From NCBI RefSeq assembly GCF_030551875.1, contig NZ_JAUOZU010000019.1:1-64000 (forward strand): a stretch of 64,000 bases of DNA, read 5' to 3'. The notes under the pieces are model-generated. The model saw nothing but the letters and a program-made list of their open reading frames with translations, was not told the origin of the DNA and made no database searches. The position numbers and the translations under genes are program-made. This document shows positions 56,391 to 64,000 of the stretch, in pieces (positions within the stretch are counted from its first letter, which is position 1; every line of letters starts with the position of its first letter). This DNA is from Fluviirhizobium alvei (lineage in GTDB: Bacteria > Pseudomonadota > Alphaproteobacteria > Rhizobiales > Rhizobiaceae).

Positions 56391-56630
56391 CAGGCAGGGA
56401 AGGTTTGCAGCCTCCACCCCGAGGCGAAACGGCCTGCGAGCCGGCTTTAACCTGTTGTCCCAATTGCTTTACACAGAGTCCCACAAGCATCACCGGGACT
56501 TGACCGGCACCACTGCATCCTGAAGTGATCCGCAATGATTTCGCATTCGATTGGCGGTGCCGAGGCACGACCCGTGACAACGATGTGAACTGCAAGGGCG
56601 GCAGAGACCGCGCCGGGGAGTAAGGGTGGC
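56391..56630. promoter_or_regulatory. Upstream region of the second RTX gene
   Basis: 240 bases with no credible ORF. GGGGAGTAAGGGTGGC in front of the ATG at 56631 is a strong ribosome site. No promoter could be set with confidence. Confidence 0.4.
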
Positions 56631-59600
56631 ATGGCAACGATCATAGGCGGCGGCGCGGCCAACAATCAGTATATCACTGGTGGCGCCAATAATCCCACCG
56701 GTGCGGGGGCAAGCGGCCTGGACGGTTCATCGGGCAACGGTGGCAGTGGCGGCGGCGCCGGATATCTCATCGGGGGATCGGGGGGCGTTCAACTGCCACC
56801 GTGGACCAGCTACGGCGGCGATGGCGGTGATGGCGGGGTTCATGGCTACCTGGGAGCGACAGTCTCAGCGTCAGCCAGCTCTGGAACAGCGGGTGGCGCG
56901 GGGGAACTCGGAGACATAGGCGCCAATGGCGGCGGCGGCGGCGGCGGTTATGGCGCGGTCCTGACCGGCACAGGGTCCCTTGGCACCCTGACTGCAAGCG
57001 CGATGGGCGGTGACGGTGGTGACGGCGGATATTCGGATGGCGGATGGGGCGGTTCCGGCGGGCGTGGCGGAATCGGTCTTTGGATCAACGACCTATCAGG
57101 CACATCGCTCACGGTGGCTGCCGCCGTCTCCGGCGGCGCTGGCGGCGATCGAGGCGGGACCTGGGTCGAGGGCAGGATAGGGCAATATGGCGCCGGCGGC
57201 GAAGGCATCTATGGCAGCAATCTCTCGATCACGCTGACCTCGGCAGGCTCAGTCACCGGCGGCCTGAGCGGCGATGGCGTCACGCGCAACAACGCGATCT
57301 ATTTCGAAGCCGGAACCAACCTGCTCGACATTCAGGGCGGCTCGATTACCGGCAATGTTCAGGCGGACGGCACGGATGACACGCTGCGCCTGAGCGGTTC
57401 GAGCGGCGGTTCGTTCGACGTCTCGACCATCGGCAGCTCGGCGCAATATCGCGGCTTCGAACATCTTGGCTCGGCCGGGTCCGGCACCTGGACGCTGACC
57501 GGCACCAATGCGGCAACGCAGAGCTGGAGCGCCAGCGCCGGCACACTTCTGGTCAATGGCACCATGGAGAATACAGATCTCACCATCGGCTCCGGCTCGA
57601 CGCTCGGCGGGTCCGGCACCGTGGGTGATGTGACGATCCAGTCCGGAGGAACCATCGGGCCCGGCAACAGTCCCGGCATTCTCACCGTCGCCGATCTCAC
57701 GATCTCGGGCACGTTCGAAGTCGAGATATCAGGCACGACCGTCGGAACGGAGTACGACCAGATCGTGGTCACCGGCAGCGTGACGCTGTCCGGCTCGCTC
57801 GATGTCTCCTTCCTCAATGCCTTCCTGCCCACAGTCGGCGATAGCTTCACCATCATCGACAACCAGGGCAGCGATGCCGTAACTGGCACTTTCAGCGGGT
57901 TGTCCGAAGGCTACACACTCGTCGTCGGCAGCCAGGCTTTCACCATCAGCTATGAGGGCGGCGACGGCAATGACGTTGTGCTGACCAGCCGGACGGCGAT
58001 TGTCGGGGGTGGATCCAGCTTTCTTGGAACATATGCCGGCGGCGCCAATAATCCCACTGGTTCGGGGGGGGCGGGCGTCAGCTCCTATGGGTCTGGCGGT
58101 GGCGGCGGCGGTGCCGGATACCTCGTCGGAGGCGCAGGAGGAACGGTAAGTTCCGTTGGCGCAGGCAATGGCGGCGATGGCGGGGTTCATGGCTATCTGG
58201 GGACGACGCTTCCAACCACGGCGGCCTCTGGAACGAGCGGCGGCGCTGGCGAAGACGCTTACTTGGGCAACATGGGCGGCGGCGGTGGCGCCGGTGGCTA
58301 TGGCGCGGTCCTGACGGGGTCGGGGTCGCTCGGCACCCTGACTGAAAACCTGACAGGCGGGGCAGGCGGCGCGGGCGGCGACGCGATCATTACCTTTGCC
58401 GGCAATGGCGGACGCGGCGGTATCGGTCTCTGGATCGATTCTGCGGCGGGGACCTCGATTGTGGTTGCGGCAACGGTGACGGGCGGTGCGGGCGGCGACC
58501 GAGGGATCAGCACTGCCGGCGATCAAATCCCGATCAGAAACGGCACTTACGGCGCCGGCGGCGAAGGCATCTATGGCAGCAATCTCTCGATCACGCTGAC
58601 CTCGGCAGGCTCAGTCACCGGCGGCCTGAGCGGCGATGGCGTCACGCGCAACAACGCGATCTATTTCGAAGCCGGAACCAACCTGCTCGACATTCAGGGC
58701 GGCTCGATTACCGGCAATGTTCAGGCGGACGGCACGGACGACACGCTGCGCCTGAGCGGTGCAAGCGGCGGTTCGTTTGACGTCTCGACCATCGGCAGTT
58801 CGGCGCAATATCGCGGCTTTGAACATCTTGGCTCGGCCGGGTCCGGCACCTGGACGCTGACCGGCACCAATGCGGCAACGCAGAGCTGGAGCGCCAGCGC
58901 CGGCACGCTTCTGGTCGATGGCACCATTGAGAATACCGATTTCACCATCGGCTCCGGTGCAATGCTCGGCGGTTCCGGCACCGTGGGCGACGTGACGATC
59001 CAGTCGGGCGGAACCATCGGGCCCGGCAACAGTCCCGGCATTCTCACCGTCGCCGATCTCACGATCTCGGGCACGTTCGATGTCGAAATATCAGGCACGA
59101 TCGTCGGAACGGAGTTCTACCAGATCGTGGTCACCGGTAGTGTGACACTGTCCGGCACGCTCGACGTCTCCTTCCTCAATGCCTACCTTCCCACAGTCGG
59201 CGACAGTTTCACCATCATCGATAACCAGGGCAGCGATGCCGTGACCGGCACTTTCAGCGGGTTGACGGATGGCGCCTATTTTTCGGTTGGCGGCACCTAT
59301 TTCCAGATCGATTATGACGGCGGCACCAGCAACGATGTCGTGCTAACCGCGATAGACGATGGGCCAACCGAAAGCGCCAATGCCGGAGTGACTGTGGCCG
59401 AGGGCGGTACGGTGACAGTGGCCGCCGCCGATCTCGCCTTTGCGGATATTAACCAGACCGCTGACAATCTCGTCTATACGATCACCAGCGCTGTCACCAA
59501 CGGCACGCTCTTTCTGAACGGTGTCGCGCTCGATCTCAATGACACTTTCACGCAGGACGATATCGACGACGGCCTTGTTACCTATACCCATGACGGTGGC

Positions 59601-60398
59601 GAGACGACGAGCGCCAGCTTCGGCTTTTCGATCTCCGACGGTCAGGGCAACGATGTTACCGGACAATCCTTCGCCTTCACCGTGACCGCGGTCAACGAAG
59701 CGCCGACCGATATTGTGCTCGCCCCACGGCGTACCCTTCCCGGCGGAGCGACGGCGGTCAACGAGAATGTCAAGGGTGCCGTCATCGGGCGTCTGTCATT
59801 CACCGACCCGGATACGGGCGACACCGTGACCTACACTGTCGATGACAACCGCTTCGAGATCGTCAATGACCGGCTCAGACTGAAGAGTGGCACCAGCCTA
59901 GATTATGAGAAGGAACACACGGTCGATCTAACCATTACAGCCGAGGATGCAGATGGCCTGGCCTATGACGAAACCTTCAGCATTCATGTCATCGACCGGG
60001 TTGATGTAAAAGTCGGCTCGGCAGGTAACGACAGGGTGATCGGCACCGAGGGCAACGACCGTCTCTACGGGCGTCAAGGCAACGACGTATTGAAGGGGCT
60101 GGGCGGCGACGATCGACTGCGCAGCAAGCTTGGCGATGACCGGCTCTGGGGTGGCGACGGCGCGGACACGTTCGTGTTCATGCACAATGGCGGCCATGAC
60201 CGGATCATGGACTTCGAGACCGGCATCGACACGATCAACTTGGCGCGCTGGCCGGAGATCGCGAATTTCGCCGACGTCAAGAGCCATGCCTACATGCAGG
60301 ATGGCGATCTCTGGATCGAGGCCGGTCGGGACGCCCTGATCCTAAAGGACTTCCACAAACGCGATCTCGACGCCGGCGACTTCCTGTTTGCATCCTGA
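56631..60398 (+). CDS. Large RTX protein with duplicated glycine-rich/beta-strand module (1255 aa)
   Basis: 1255 residues, no signal peptide. Two copies of a module of about 454 residues (roughly 15-455 and 467-905) each have a glycine-rich start (GGANNPTG, GGxGGGAGYL, GGDGGDGG) and a beta-helix-like part ending in the GNSPGILTV autotransporter-type repeat and VGDSFTIIDNQG. Then come a CSPG/cadherin-3-like repeat (ESANAGVTVAEGGTVTVAAADLAF, about 910-1020), a cadherin domain (about 1025-1122), RTX repeats (GNDRLYGRQGNDVLKGLGGDDRL, about 1128-1180) and a C-terminal secretion region. It looks like a type I secreted adhesin or matrix protein. No secretion genes are nearby. Confidence 0.85.
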   Translation: MATIIGGGAANNQYITGGANNPTGAGASGLDGSSGNGGSGGGAGYLIGGSGGVQLPPWTSYGGDGGDGGVHGYLGATVSASASSGTAGGAGELGDIGANGGGGGGGYGAVLTGTGSLGTLTASAMGGDGGDGGYSDGGWGGSGGRGGIGLWINDLSGTSLTVAAAVSGGAGGDRGGTWVEGRIGQYGAGGEGIYGSNLSITLTSAGSVTGGLSGDGVTRNNAIYFEAGTNLLDIQGGSITGNVQADGTDDTLRLSGSSGGSFDVSTIGSSAQYRGFEHLGSAGSGTWTLTGTNAATQSWSASAGTLLVNGTMENTDLTIGSGSTLGGSGTVGDVTIQSGGTIGPGNSPGILTVADLTISGTFEVEISGTTVGTEYDQIVVTGSVTLSGSLDVSFLNAFLPTVGDSFTIIDNQGSDAVTGTFSGLSEGYTLVVGSQAFTISYEGGDGNDVVLTSRTAIVGGGSSFLGTYAGGANNPTGSGGAGVSSYGSGGGGGGAGYLVGGAGGTVSSVGAGNGGDGGVHGYLGTTLPTTAASGTSGGAGEDAYLGNMGGGGGAGGYGAVLTGSGSLGTLTENLTGGAGGAGGDAIITFAGNGGRGGIGLWIDSAAGTSIVVAATVTGGAGGDRGISTAGDQIPIRNGTYGAGGEGIYGSNLSITLTSAGSVTGGLSGDGVTRNNAIYFEAGTNLLDIQGGSITGNVQADGTDDTLRLSGASGGSFDVSTIGSSAQYRGFEHLGSAGSGTWTLTGTNAATQSWSASAGTLLVDGTIENTDFTIGSGAMLGGSGTVGDVTIQSGGTIGPGNSPGILTVADLTISGTFDVEISGTIVGTEFYQIVVTGSVTLSGTLDVSFLNAYLPTVGDSFTIIDNQGSDAVTGTFSGLTDGAYFSVGGTYFQIDYDGGTSNDVVLTAIDDGPTESANAGVTVAEGGTVTVAAADLAFADINQTADNLVYTITSAVTNGTLFLNGVALDLNDTFTQDDIDDGLVTYTHDGGETTSASFGFSISDGQGNDVTGQSFAFTVTAVNEAPTDIVLAPRRTLPGGATAVNENVKGAVIGRLSFTDPDTGDTVTYTVDDNRFEIVNDRLRLKSGTSLDYEKEHTVDLTITAEDADGLAYDETFSIHVIDRVDVKVGSAGNDRVIGTEGNDRLYGRQGNDVLKGLGGDDRLRSKLGDDRLWGGDGADTFVFMHNGGHDRIMDFETGIDTINLARWPEIANFADVKSHAYMQDGDLWIEAGRDALILKDFHKRDLDAGDFLFAS
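57189..57902 (+). repeat. Direct repeat copy 1 inside the second RTX gene
   Basis: This stretch of 714 bases matches 58551-59264 at a constant offset of 1362 bases (454 codons), with no frame-changing gaps. The first half is almost identical; differences become more common toward the end and many are synonymous. It encodes the beta-strand part of the module. Confidence 0.9.
58551..59264 (+). repeat. Direct repeat copy 2 inside the second RTX gene
   Basis: Second copy of the 714-base repeat described at 57189. The glycine-rich parts in front of each copy (56682 and 58041 onward) are also related but less alike, with small in-frame length differences. Confidence 0.9.
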
Positions 60399-60419
60399 CA
60401 GACTGCCATAGCAATGACC

Positions 60420-60447
60420 GGCCTTGCACGTCCCGTCGTGCAAGGCC
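60420..60447. terminator. Terminator between the RTX and RpiR genes
   Basis: GGCCTTGCACG and CGTGCAAGGCC form a perfect 11-bp stem around TCCCGT. It stands between convergent genes and probably acts in both directions, although no long T run follows. Confidence 0.7.
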
Positions 60448-60460
60448 GACAATGCCTGTC

Positions 60461-61306
60461 TCAGAAGATGTTCAACCTGCGCATCAGGATCTGCCATCGA
60501 TCCAGCCTGAGTGTGCTGTTGCCATTGCTGCCGCGGGCCACGGCATCGACCAGGACATTGAGGATCAGGGTCAGCGCCACCGTCGATTCAATGAACAATC
60601 CGGAACCCGAAGCCGCAAACATCGTATGATCGGCGACGTCATGGGCCCAATCGCAGAACTCGTCGCTGATCACGATCACCTTCATACCGTTTTCCTTGGC
60701 GATCTGGGCCACCTTCAACCCGTCATTGGCATAGGGCACGCCGTCGATCAGGATCAGCACCATCGGTTTCGGCTGTGAATCGCCGATGTAGGAAAGCCAT
60801 TCGCCCAGCATATCGTCATGCGCGGAGAGGAACCGCACATTGTGGCGCGCAAGCGCAAGGCGCCGCGAGAAATCCTCCGCCGTGCCGCGCAGGGCCTGAA
60901 AGCCGGTGACGAAGACCTGCTCTGCCAATGTGGCGGTCTGCACAAGATCCCGCCAGGGCGCATATTTGAATTCTTCAAACAGCCGTTCGATGGACCGGAT
61001 CTCATTGGCCCGCACCTCGGCATAGATATCAGGCCATTCGGCATTGTTGCTGTCATCGGAAAGATGCCGTTCGTTGACCGCCTCGACCTTCAGTTCGAGT
61101 TTCAAGCCGGCGATGCCCTTGTATCCCGCCCGCCGCAGAAAACGGCTGACCGAGATTTCGCTTACATAGACCTTTCGCGCCAGCGAACTGCCGCTTTCGA
61201 ACGGGATCTGGTCGATATGGGCGATGATGAAATGCGCGATCCTCGCCTCGGTCGCCGTCAATTCCGGAATGAGGGACTGCAGCTTTCGGATGGTGGTTGC
61301 CGACAT
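60461..61306 (-). CDS. RpiR/MurR-family regulator
   Basis: 281 residues. The N-terminal HTH (ELTATEARIAHFIIAHIDQIPFESGSSLARKVYVSEISVSRFLRRAGYKG) and the C-terminal SIS sugar-phosphate-binding domain (EQVFVTGFQALRGTAEDFSRRLA ... KVIVISDEFCDWAHDVADHTMFA) fit RpiR. It is divergent from a Dpp/Opp-type transporter operon, which it likely controls; a pair of direct repeats lies between. The inducer is unknown. Confidence 0.9.
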   Translation of the reverse strand: MSATTIRKLQSLIPELTATEARIAHFIIAHIDQIPFESGSSLARKVYVSEISVSRFLRRAGYKGIAGLKLELKVEAVNERHLSDDSNNAEWPDIYAEVRANEIRSIERLFEEFKYAPWRDLVQTATLAEQVFVTGFQALRGTAEDFSRRLALARHNVRFLSAHDDMLGEWLSYIGDSQPKPMVLILIDGVPYANDGLKVAQIAKENGMKVIVISDEFCDWAHDVADHTMFAASGSGLFIESTVALTLILNVLVDAVARGSNGNSTLRLDRWQILMRRLNIF

Positions 61307-61334
61307 GGAATACTCGCTCGAACAGGCTCATTTC

Positions 61335-61390
61335 TGACAGATATCTATCATAATAATGTTATTGACAGATACAAGCGCCACGCCGAGTAT
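61335..61390. promoter_or_regulatory. Regulatory region between RpiR and transporter genes
   Basis: TGACAGATA occurs twice (61335-61343 and 61363-61371), 28 bases apart, with an AT-rich ATCATAATAATGTTAT between. The second copy overlaps a possible -35 TTGACA (61362-61367), which has a possible -10 GAGTAT (61385-61390) 17 bases later. The repeats are candidate RpiR operators. Confidence 0.5.
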
Positions 61391-61433
61391 TCCCGGACAA
61401 ATGAGCCAAATAATCAGCCATTGGGGAACGAAC

Positions 61434-62978
61434 ATGAACCGTCGTAATTTTCTCAAGTCATGCATATTGGCAGGCGTCGGTGCGCCTTTCCTGCTCGACC
61501 AGCTATCCACGATCGCTGCGGCAGCAAATACGAAGATACTCCGCATCGGTTATGCCGCTCCGGTGCAAACGCTCGACCCGATCAAGACCGTTTTCGGTCC
61601 CGACATCATCAGCCAGGGCATGATGTATGCCCGCCTGTTGAAGGCGAATGCGGATCAGAGCGAAGTCGGCCCCGGTCTGGCCGAGAGCTGGGAGATTTCC
61701 AGTGACGGGCTGACCTATATTTTCAAGCTGCGTGAAGGCCTGAAGTTTTCTGACGGCAGCGCCCTGACAGCCGAAGATGTGGCCTTCAGCTTCAACCGCA
61801 TGCGTTTCCAGAAGGACTCGGTCTATGCCGCGCCCTTCCAGCCGCTGAAAACGATTGAGGTCGTTGATCCCTTAACGGTAAAATTCGGCCTCGACCGCGC
61901 ATTCCCGCCGTTCCTGAAGCTTTGCGAGATCTGGAACACGGGGATCGTCTCCAAGAAGACGGTGACGGCCATGGGCGATGAAGCCTTCAGCGCAAAGCCG
62001 GACGTGACGTCGGGTCCGTTCAAATTCGTCGAATGGAAAGCCGGCGACCGCGTAATCATGGCCCGCAACGAACATTACTACCGTGAAGGCCTTCCGCATC
62101 TCGAAGGGATCGAGTTCATCTTCGTCCCGGATGTCAACACCGGCGTCTCCATGGTCCAGGCCGGCGAACTGGATGTGAGCATGGGCGTGCCGTTCGCCCG
62201 CATGAAGGAGCTTGAGGCCGCCGGCGTGACGATCGTTTCCGAACCGTCAAGCGCCACCTATGACATGCTGATCAACCACGCCAAGGCGCCGTTCGACAAT
62301 CTCGCCTTCCGGCAGGCCGTGAGCTACGGTATCGACCGGCAGCAGATCAACGACGCTGTCACCGCAGGTTACGGCACCGCTGCCGCATCGATCTTCAGCC
62401 CGAAGCTGAACTTCTTCGACAAGGAGATGAAGGTGATCGCCCGCGATGTCGAAAAGGCCAAGGAGCTGCTTGCAAAATCAGGCGTCGGCGATCCGTCCTT
62501 CACGCTTCTGACCAATGCCGGCACCACGGATGAAGACAAGACGGCCGTTCTCATCCAGGCCCAGCTCTCCGAAATCGGCATCAATGTCACGGTGAACGCC
62601 ATCGATCCCGGTCAGGCCTGGACCCAGCTGGTTGCAGGAGAGTATCAGGCGCAGCTGAACTGGTGGTACAATGAAACCACCGACCCGGACAATGCCGTGC
62701 GCTGGTGCGTCTGGGGTGCCGGCGACAACAAATCCTATTACACGCGCTACAACAATGATGAGGTCAACAGCCTGATCGACAAGGCGGCAGGTGAGCCGGA
62801 CGATGCAAAGCGCGCCGAAATGTACAGCAAGATCCAGCGCATCTGCGTGGAAGAGGTGGCACAGGTCGCGCTCTATCATCCAAGCTGGACGAGCGCACGC
62901 TCAGCCGCGGTGACAGGCCTCGTCTTCAATCTTGGATCGCAATATGCATCGATCGACGAAGCGGACCTGAAGGGCTAA
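61434..62978 (+). CDS. Periplasmic binding protein of a Dpp/Opp-type ABC transporter (Tat signal)
   Basis: 514 residues from the ATG at 61434 with GGGGA upstream; the frame is open to 61356. The N-terminus NRRNFLKSCILAGVGAPFLL has a twin-arginine signal. It is a family 5 binding protein: LRIGYAAPVQTLDP, LAESWEISSDGLTYIFKLREGLKFSDGSALTAEDVAFSFNR and FRQAVSYGIDRQQI are typical. Members bind peptides, nickel or oligosaccharides. Control by an RpiR protein hints at a sugar-related or amino-sugar ligand rather than a plain peptide. Confidence 0.9.
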   Translation: MNRRNFLKSCILAGVGAPFLLDQLSTIAAAANTKILRIGYAAPVQTLDPIKTVFGPDIISQGMMYARLLKANADQSEVGPGLAESWEISSDGLTYIFKLREGLKFSDGSALTAEDVAFSFNRMRFQKDSVYAAPFQPLKTIEVVDPLTVKFGLDRAFPPFLKLCEIWNTGIVSKKTVTAMGDEAFSAKPDVTSGPFKFVEWKAGDRVIMARNEHYYREGLPHLEGIEFIFVPDVNTGVSMVQAGELDVSMGVPFARMKELEAAGVTIVSEPSSATYDMLINHAKAPFDNLAFRQAVSYGIDRQQINDAVTAGYGTAAASIFSPKLNFFDKEMKVIARDVEKAKELLAKSGVGDPSFTLLTNAGTTDEDKTAVLIQAQLSEIGINVTVNAIDPGQAWTQLVAGEYQAQLNWWYNETTDPDNAVRWCVWGAGDNKSYYTRYNNDEVNSLIDKAAGEPDDAKRAEMYSKIQRICVEEVAQVALYHPSWTSARSAAVTGLVFNLGSQYASIDEADLKG

Positions 62979-63012
62979 CCTCTCCGTCTCCTCGCAGTGC
63001 AGGTAGTCTCCA

Positions 63013-63951
63013 ATGACGCGTTTCGCCTTTCTTTTGCGAAGGCCGTTCGAGCTGATCCCGGTTTTGTTCGGGATCAGCCTGATCAGCTTCGTTCTGTTGC
63101 AACTGACGCCTGGCGACCCTGTTCGCCTGCTGCTCGGGCCCAAGGCGGGCGATGCCGCCATCGCGCTTGTGCGCGAGCGCTATGGCCTCGACCAGCCACT
63201 GCTCGTGCAGTATTTCTACTATATCAAGAATGTCCTCATGGGCGATTTCGGCCAGTCGATCAGTTATCGTTCGGCCATCGGCCCGATCCTCCTCGAACGG
63301 ATCGGACCCACCCTCTATATTCTCGTCTATGGGCTGGCGCTCTCGGTTGCTCTGACGCTGCTTCTCGGCGTTCTGGCCGCCCGCAGCCGGGGCGGCGTGA
63401 TCGACCAGACGATCCGCATCATCTGTGTCGTGGGGGTTGGAGTTCCGTCCTATGTCGCCGGGCTCCTGCTGGTGCTGGTCTTTTCCCTGTCGTTCAAATT
63501 CTTCCCGGTCTCCGGCTATGCGGACGGTATTTTCGCCAATCTGCACCATCTCTTCCTGCCGGCGCTGACGATTGCGATTTCGGTGACGCCCGTCCTGACG
63601 CGGAATTTCCGGGCGACCTTGCTGCAGCAGATGAATGCCGGATACGCGACAGCGGCCCTTTCCAAAGGCGTGTCGCCGAGCCAGGTCTTCTGGCGGCATG
63701 TGTTCTGGAACTCGCTTCTGCCCACGGTCAGCCTGTTCGGCGTCGTCGCCTCCTTCCTGATCGGCGGCACTGTCGTGATCGAGAACGTCTTCAACATTCC
63801 GGGCCTCGGCCTGCTTCTCGTGCGCTCGGTTCTGAGCCGGGACTATCTCGTGGTGCAGGGCGTCACGATCGTGATGGCGCTCGGGATCGTGCTGTCGAAC
63901 CTGATCGTGGACATCGTGGTCGCCGCTCTGGATCCGAGGACCGGCACATGA
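63013..63951 (+). CDS. Dpp/Opp-type ABC transporter permease (DppB-like)
   Basis: 312 residues with six membrane segments starting at FELIPVLFGISLISFVLLQLTPGDPV, the standard DppB opening. The ATPase-docking region is ATAALSKGVSPSQVFWRHVFWNSLLPTVSL, and the segment GGTVVIENVFNIPGLGLLLV is also family-typical. It follows the binding protein by 34 bases. Its stop overlaps the start of the next permease by four bases (ATGA). Confidence 0.92.
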   Translation: MTRFAFLLRRPFELIPVLFGISLISFVLLQLTPGDPVRLLLGPKAGDAAIALVRERYGLDQPLLVQYFYYIKNVLMGDFGQSISYRSAIGPILLERIGPTLYILVYGLALSVALTLLLGVLAARSRGGVIDQTIRIICVVGVGVPSYVAGLLLVLVFSLSFKFFPVSGYADGIFANLHHLFLPALTIAISVTPVLTRNFRATLLQQMNAGYATAALSKGVSPSQVFWRHVFWNSLLPTVSLFGVVASFLIGGTVVIENVFNIPGLGLLLVRSVLSRDYLVVQGVTIVMALGIVLSNLIVDIVVAALDPRTGT

Positions 63952-64000
63952 AAAACACGGCTTTCTGGTTCTATCGCGAAGCACCGCGCTCGCTCGTAAT
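63948..64000 (+). CDS. Dpp/Opp-type permease (DppC-like), start only
   Basis: The first 17 codons (MKNTAFWFYREAPRSLV) follow with an ATGA overlap after the DppB-like gene. Place and orientation make a DppC-type second permease almost certain, but the visible sequence is too short to recognise by itself. The gene continues outside the window. Confidence 0.7.
   Translation, partial: MKNTAFWFYREAPRSLV

Noticed and set aside
56631-59300. Direct repeats considered as a CRISPR-like or mobile structure
   Set aside because: The repeats are in frame, hundreds of bases long and encode protein modules. There are no short regular spacers or cas genes.

Overview
This window looks like a piece of an extrachromosomal replicon (megaplasmid or chromid) from a member of the Rhizobiales of the Rhizobium/Agrobacterium/Ensifer kind. 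The main evidence is a complete repABC replication and partition operon (14.1-17.7 kb) with its antisense RNA and a perfect 16-bp parS palindrome. The high GC content, the number of sugar and cyclitol ABC transporters and the Moc-type genes agree with this. No rRNA, tRNA, CRISPR array, transposase or IS element was seen.

Layout. 1-12.7 kb (minus strand): one long catabolic operon, running from a two-ATPase sugar ABC transporter through MocA-like, MocC-like and mutarotase-like enzymes and a MocD/MocE/MocF-type oxygenase system to a divergent PanB-like protein and the start of purU. A divergent LacI regulator (13.0-14.0 kb) faces it. 14.1-17.9 kb: repC, the ctRNA, repB, repA and parS. 18.2-22.5 kb: a 1456-residue RTX protein. 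22.8-24.7 kb: a chemoreceptor. 24.8-26.1 kb: an MFS transporter. 26.3-33.4 kb (minus): a ribose/inositol-type ABC transporter with a Gfo/Idh/MocA dehydrogenase, an IolI-like isomerase and a second LacI regulator. 33.6-39.2 kb: a XylR-like sigma54 activator divergent from a XylC-like aldehyde dehydrogenase, a XylB-like alcohol dehydrogenase and an alpha/beta hydrolase. 39.2-48.8 kb: a WGR protein, then an alpha/beta-galactoside operon (binding protein, two permeases, GH36, ATPase, GH42) with a divergent AraC regulator. 48.9-53.8 kb: TetR plus an RND efflux pump. 54.0-60.4 kb: two tandem paralogous AraC regulators and a 1255-residue RTX protein with an internal duplication. 60.5-64.0 kb: an RpiR regulator divergent from the start of a Dpp/Opp-type transporter operon.

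How the parts work together. Most modules pair an uptake system with enzymes and a dedicated regulator, as is usual for the accessory replicons of soil and rhizosphere bacteria. The most unusual module is the first. An oxygenase system of the kind needed to demethylate rhizopine (3-O-methyl-scyllo-inosamine) is co-transcribed with a PanB homologue that has lost the canonical metal and substrate residues, and with purU. This suggests coupling of oxidative O- or N-demethylation to folate one-carbon handling. The second notable module is the sigma54-controlled set of hydrolase, aryl-alcohol dehydrogenase and aryl-aldehyde dehydrogenase, which has no ring or side-chain oxygenase and so points to aromatic esters or alcohols as substrates. 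The two RTX proteins have no type I secretion genes in the window and must use a transporter encoded elsewhere.
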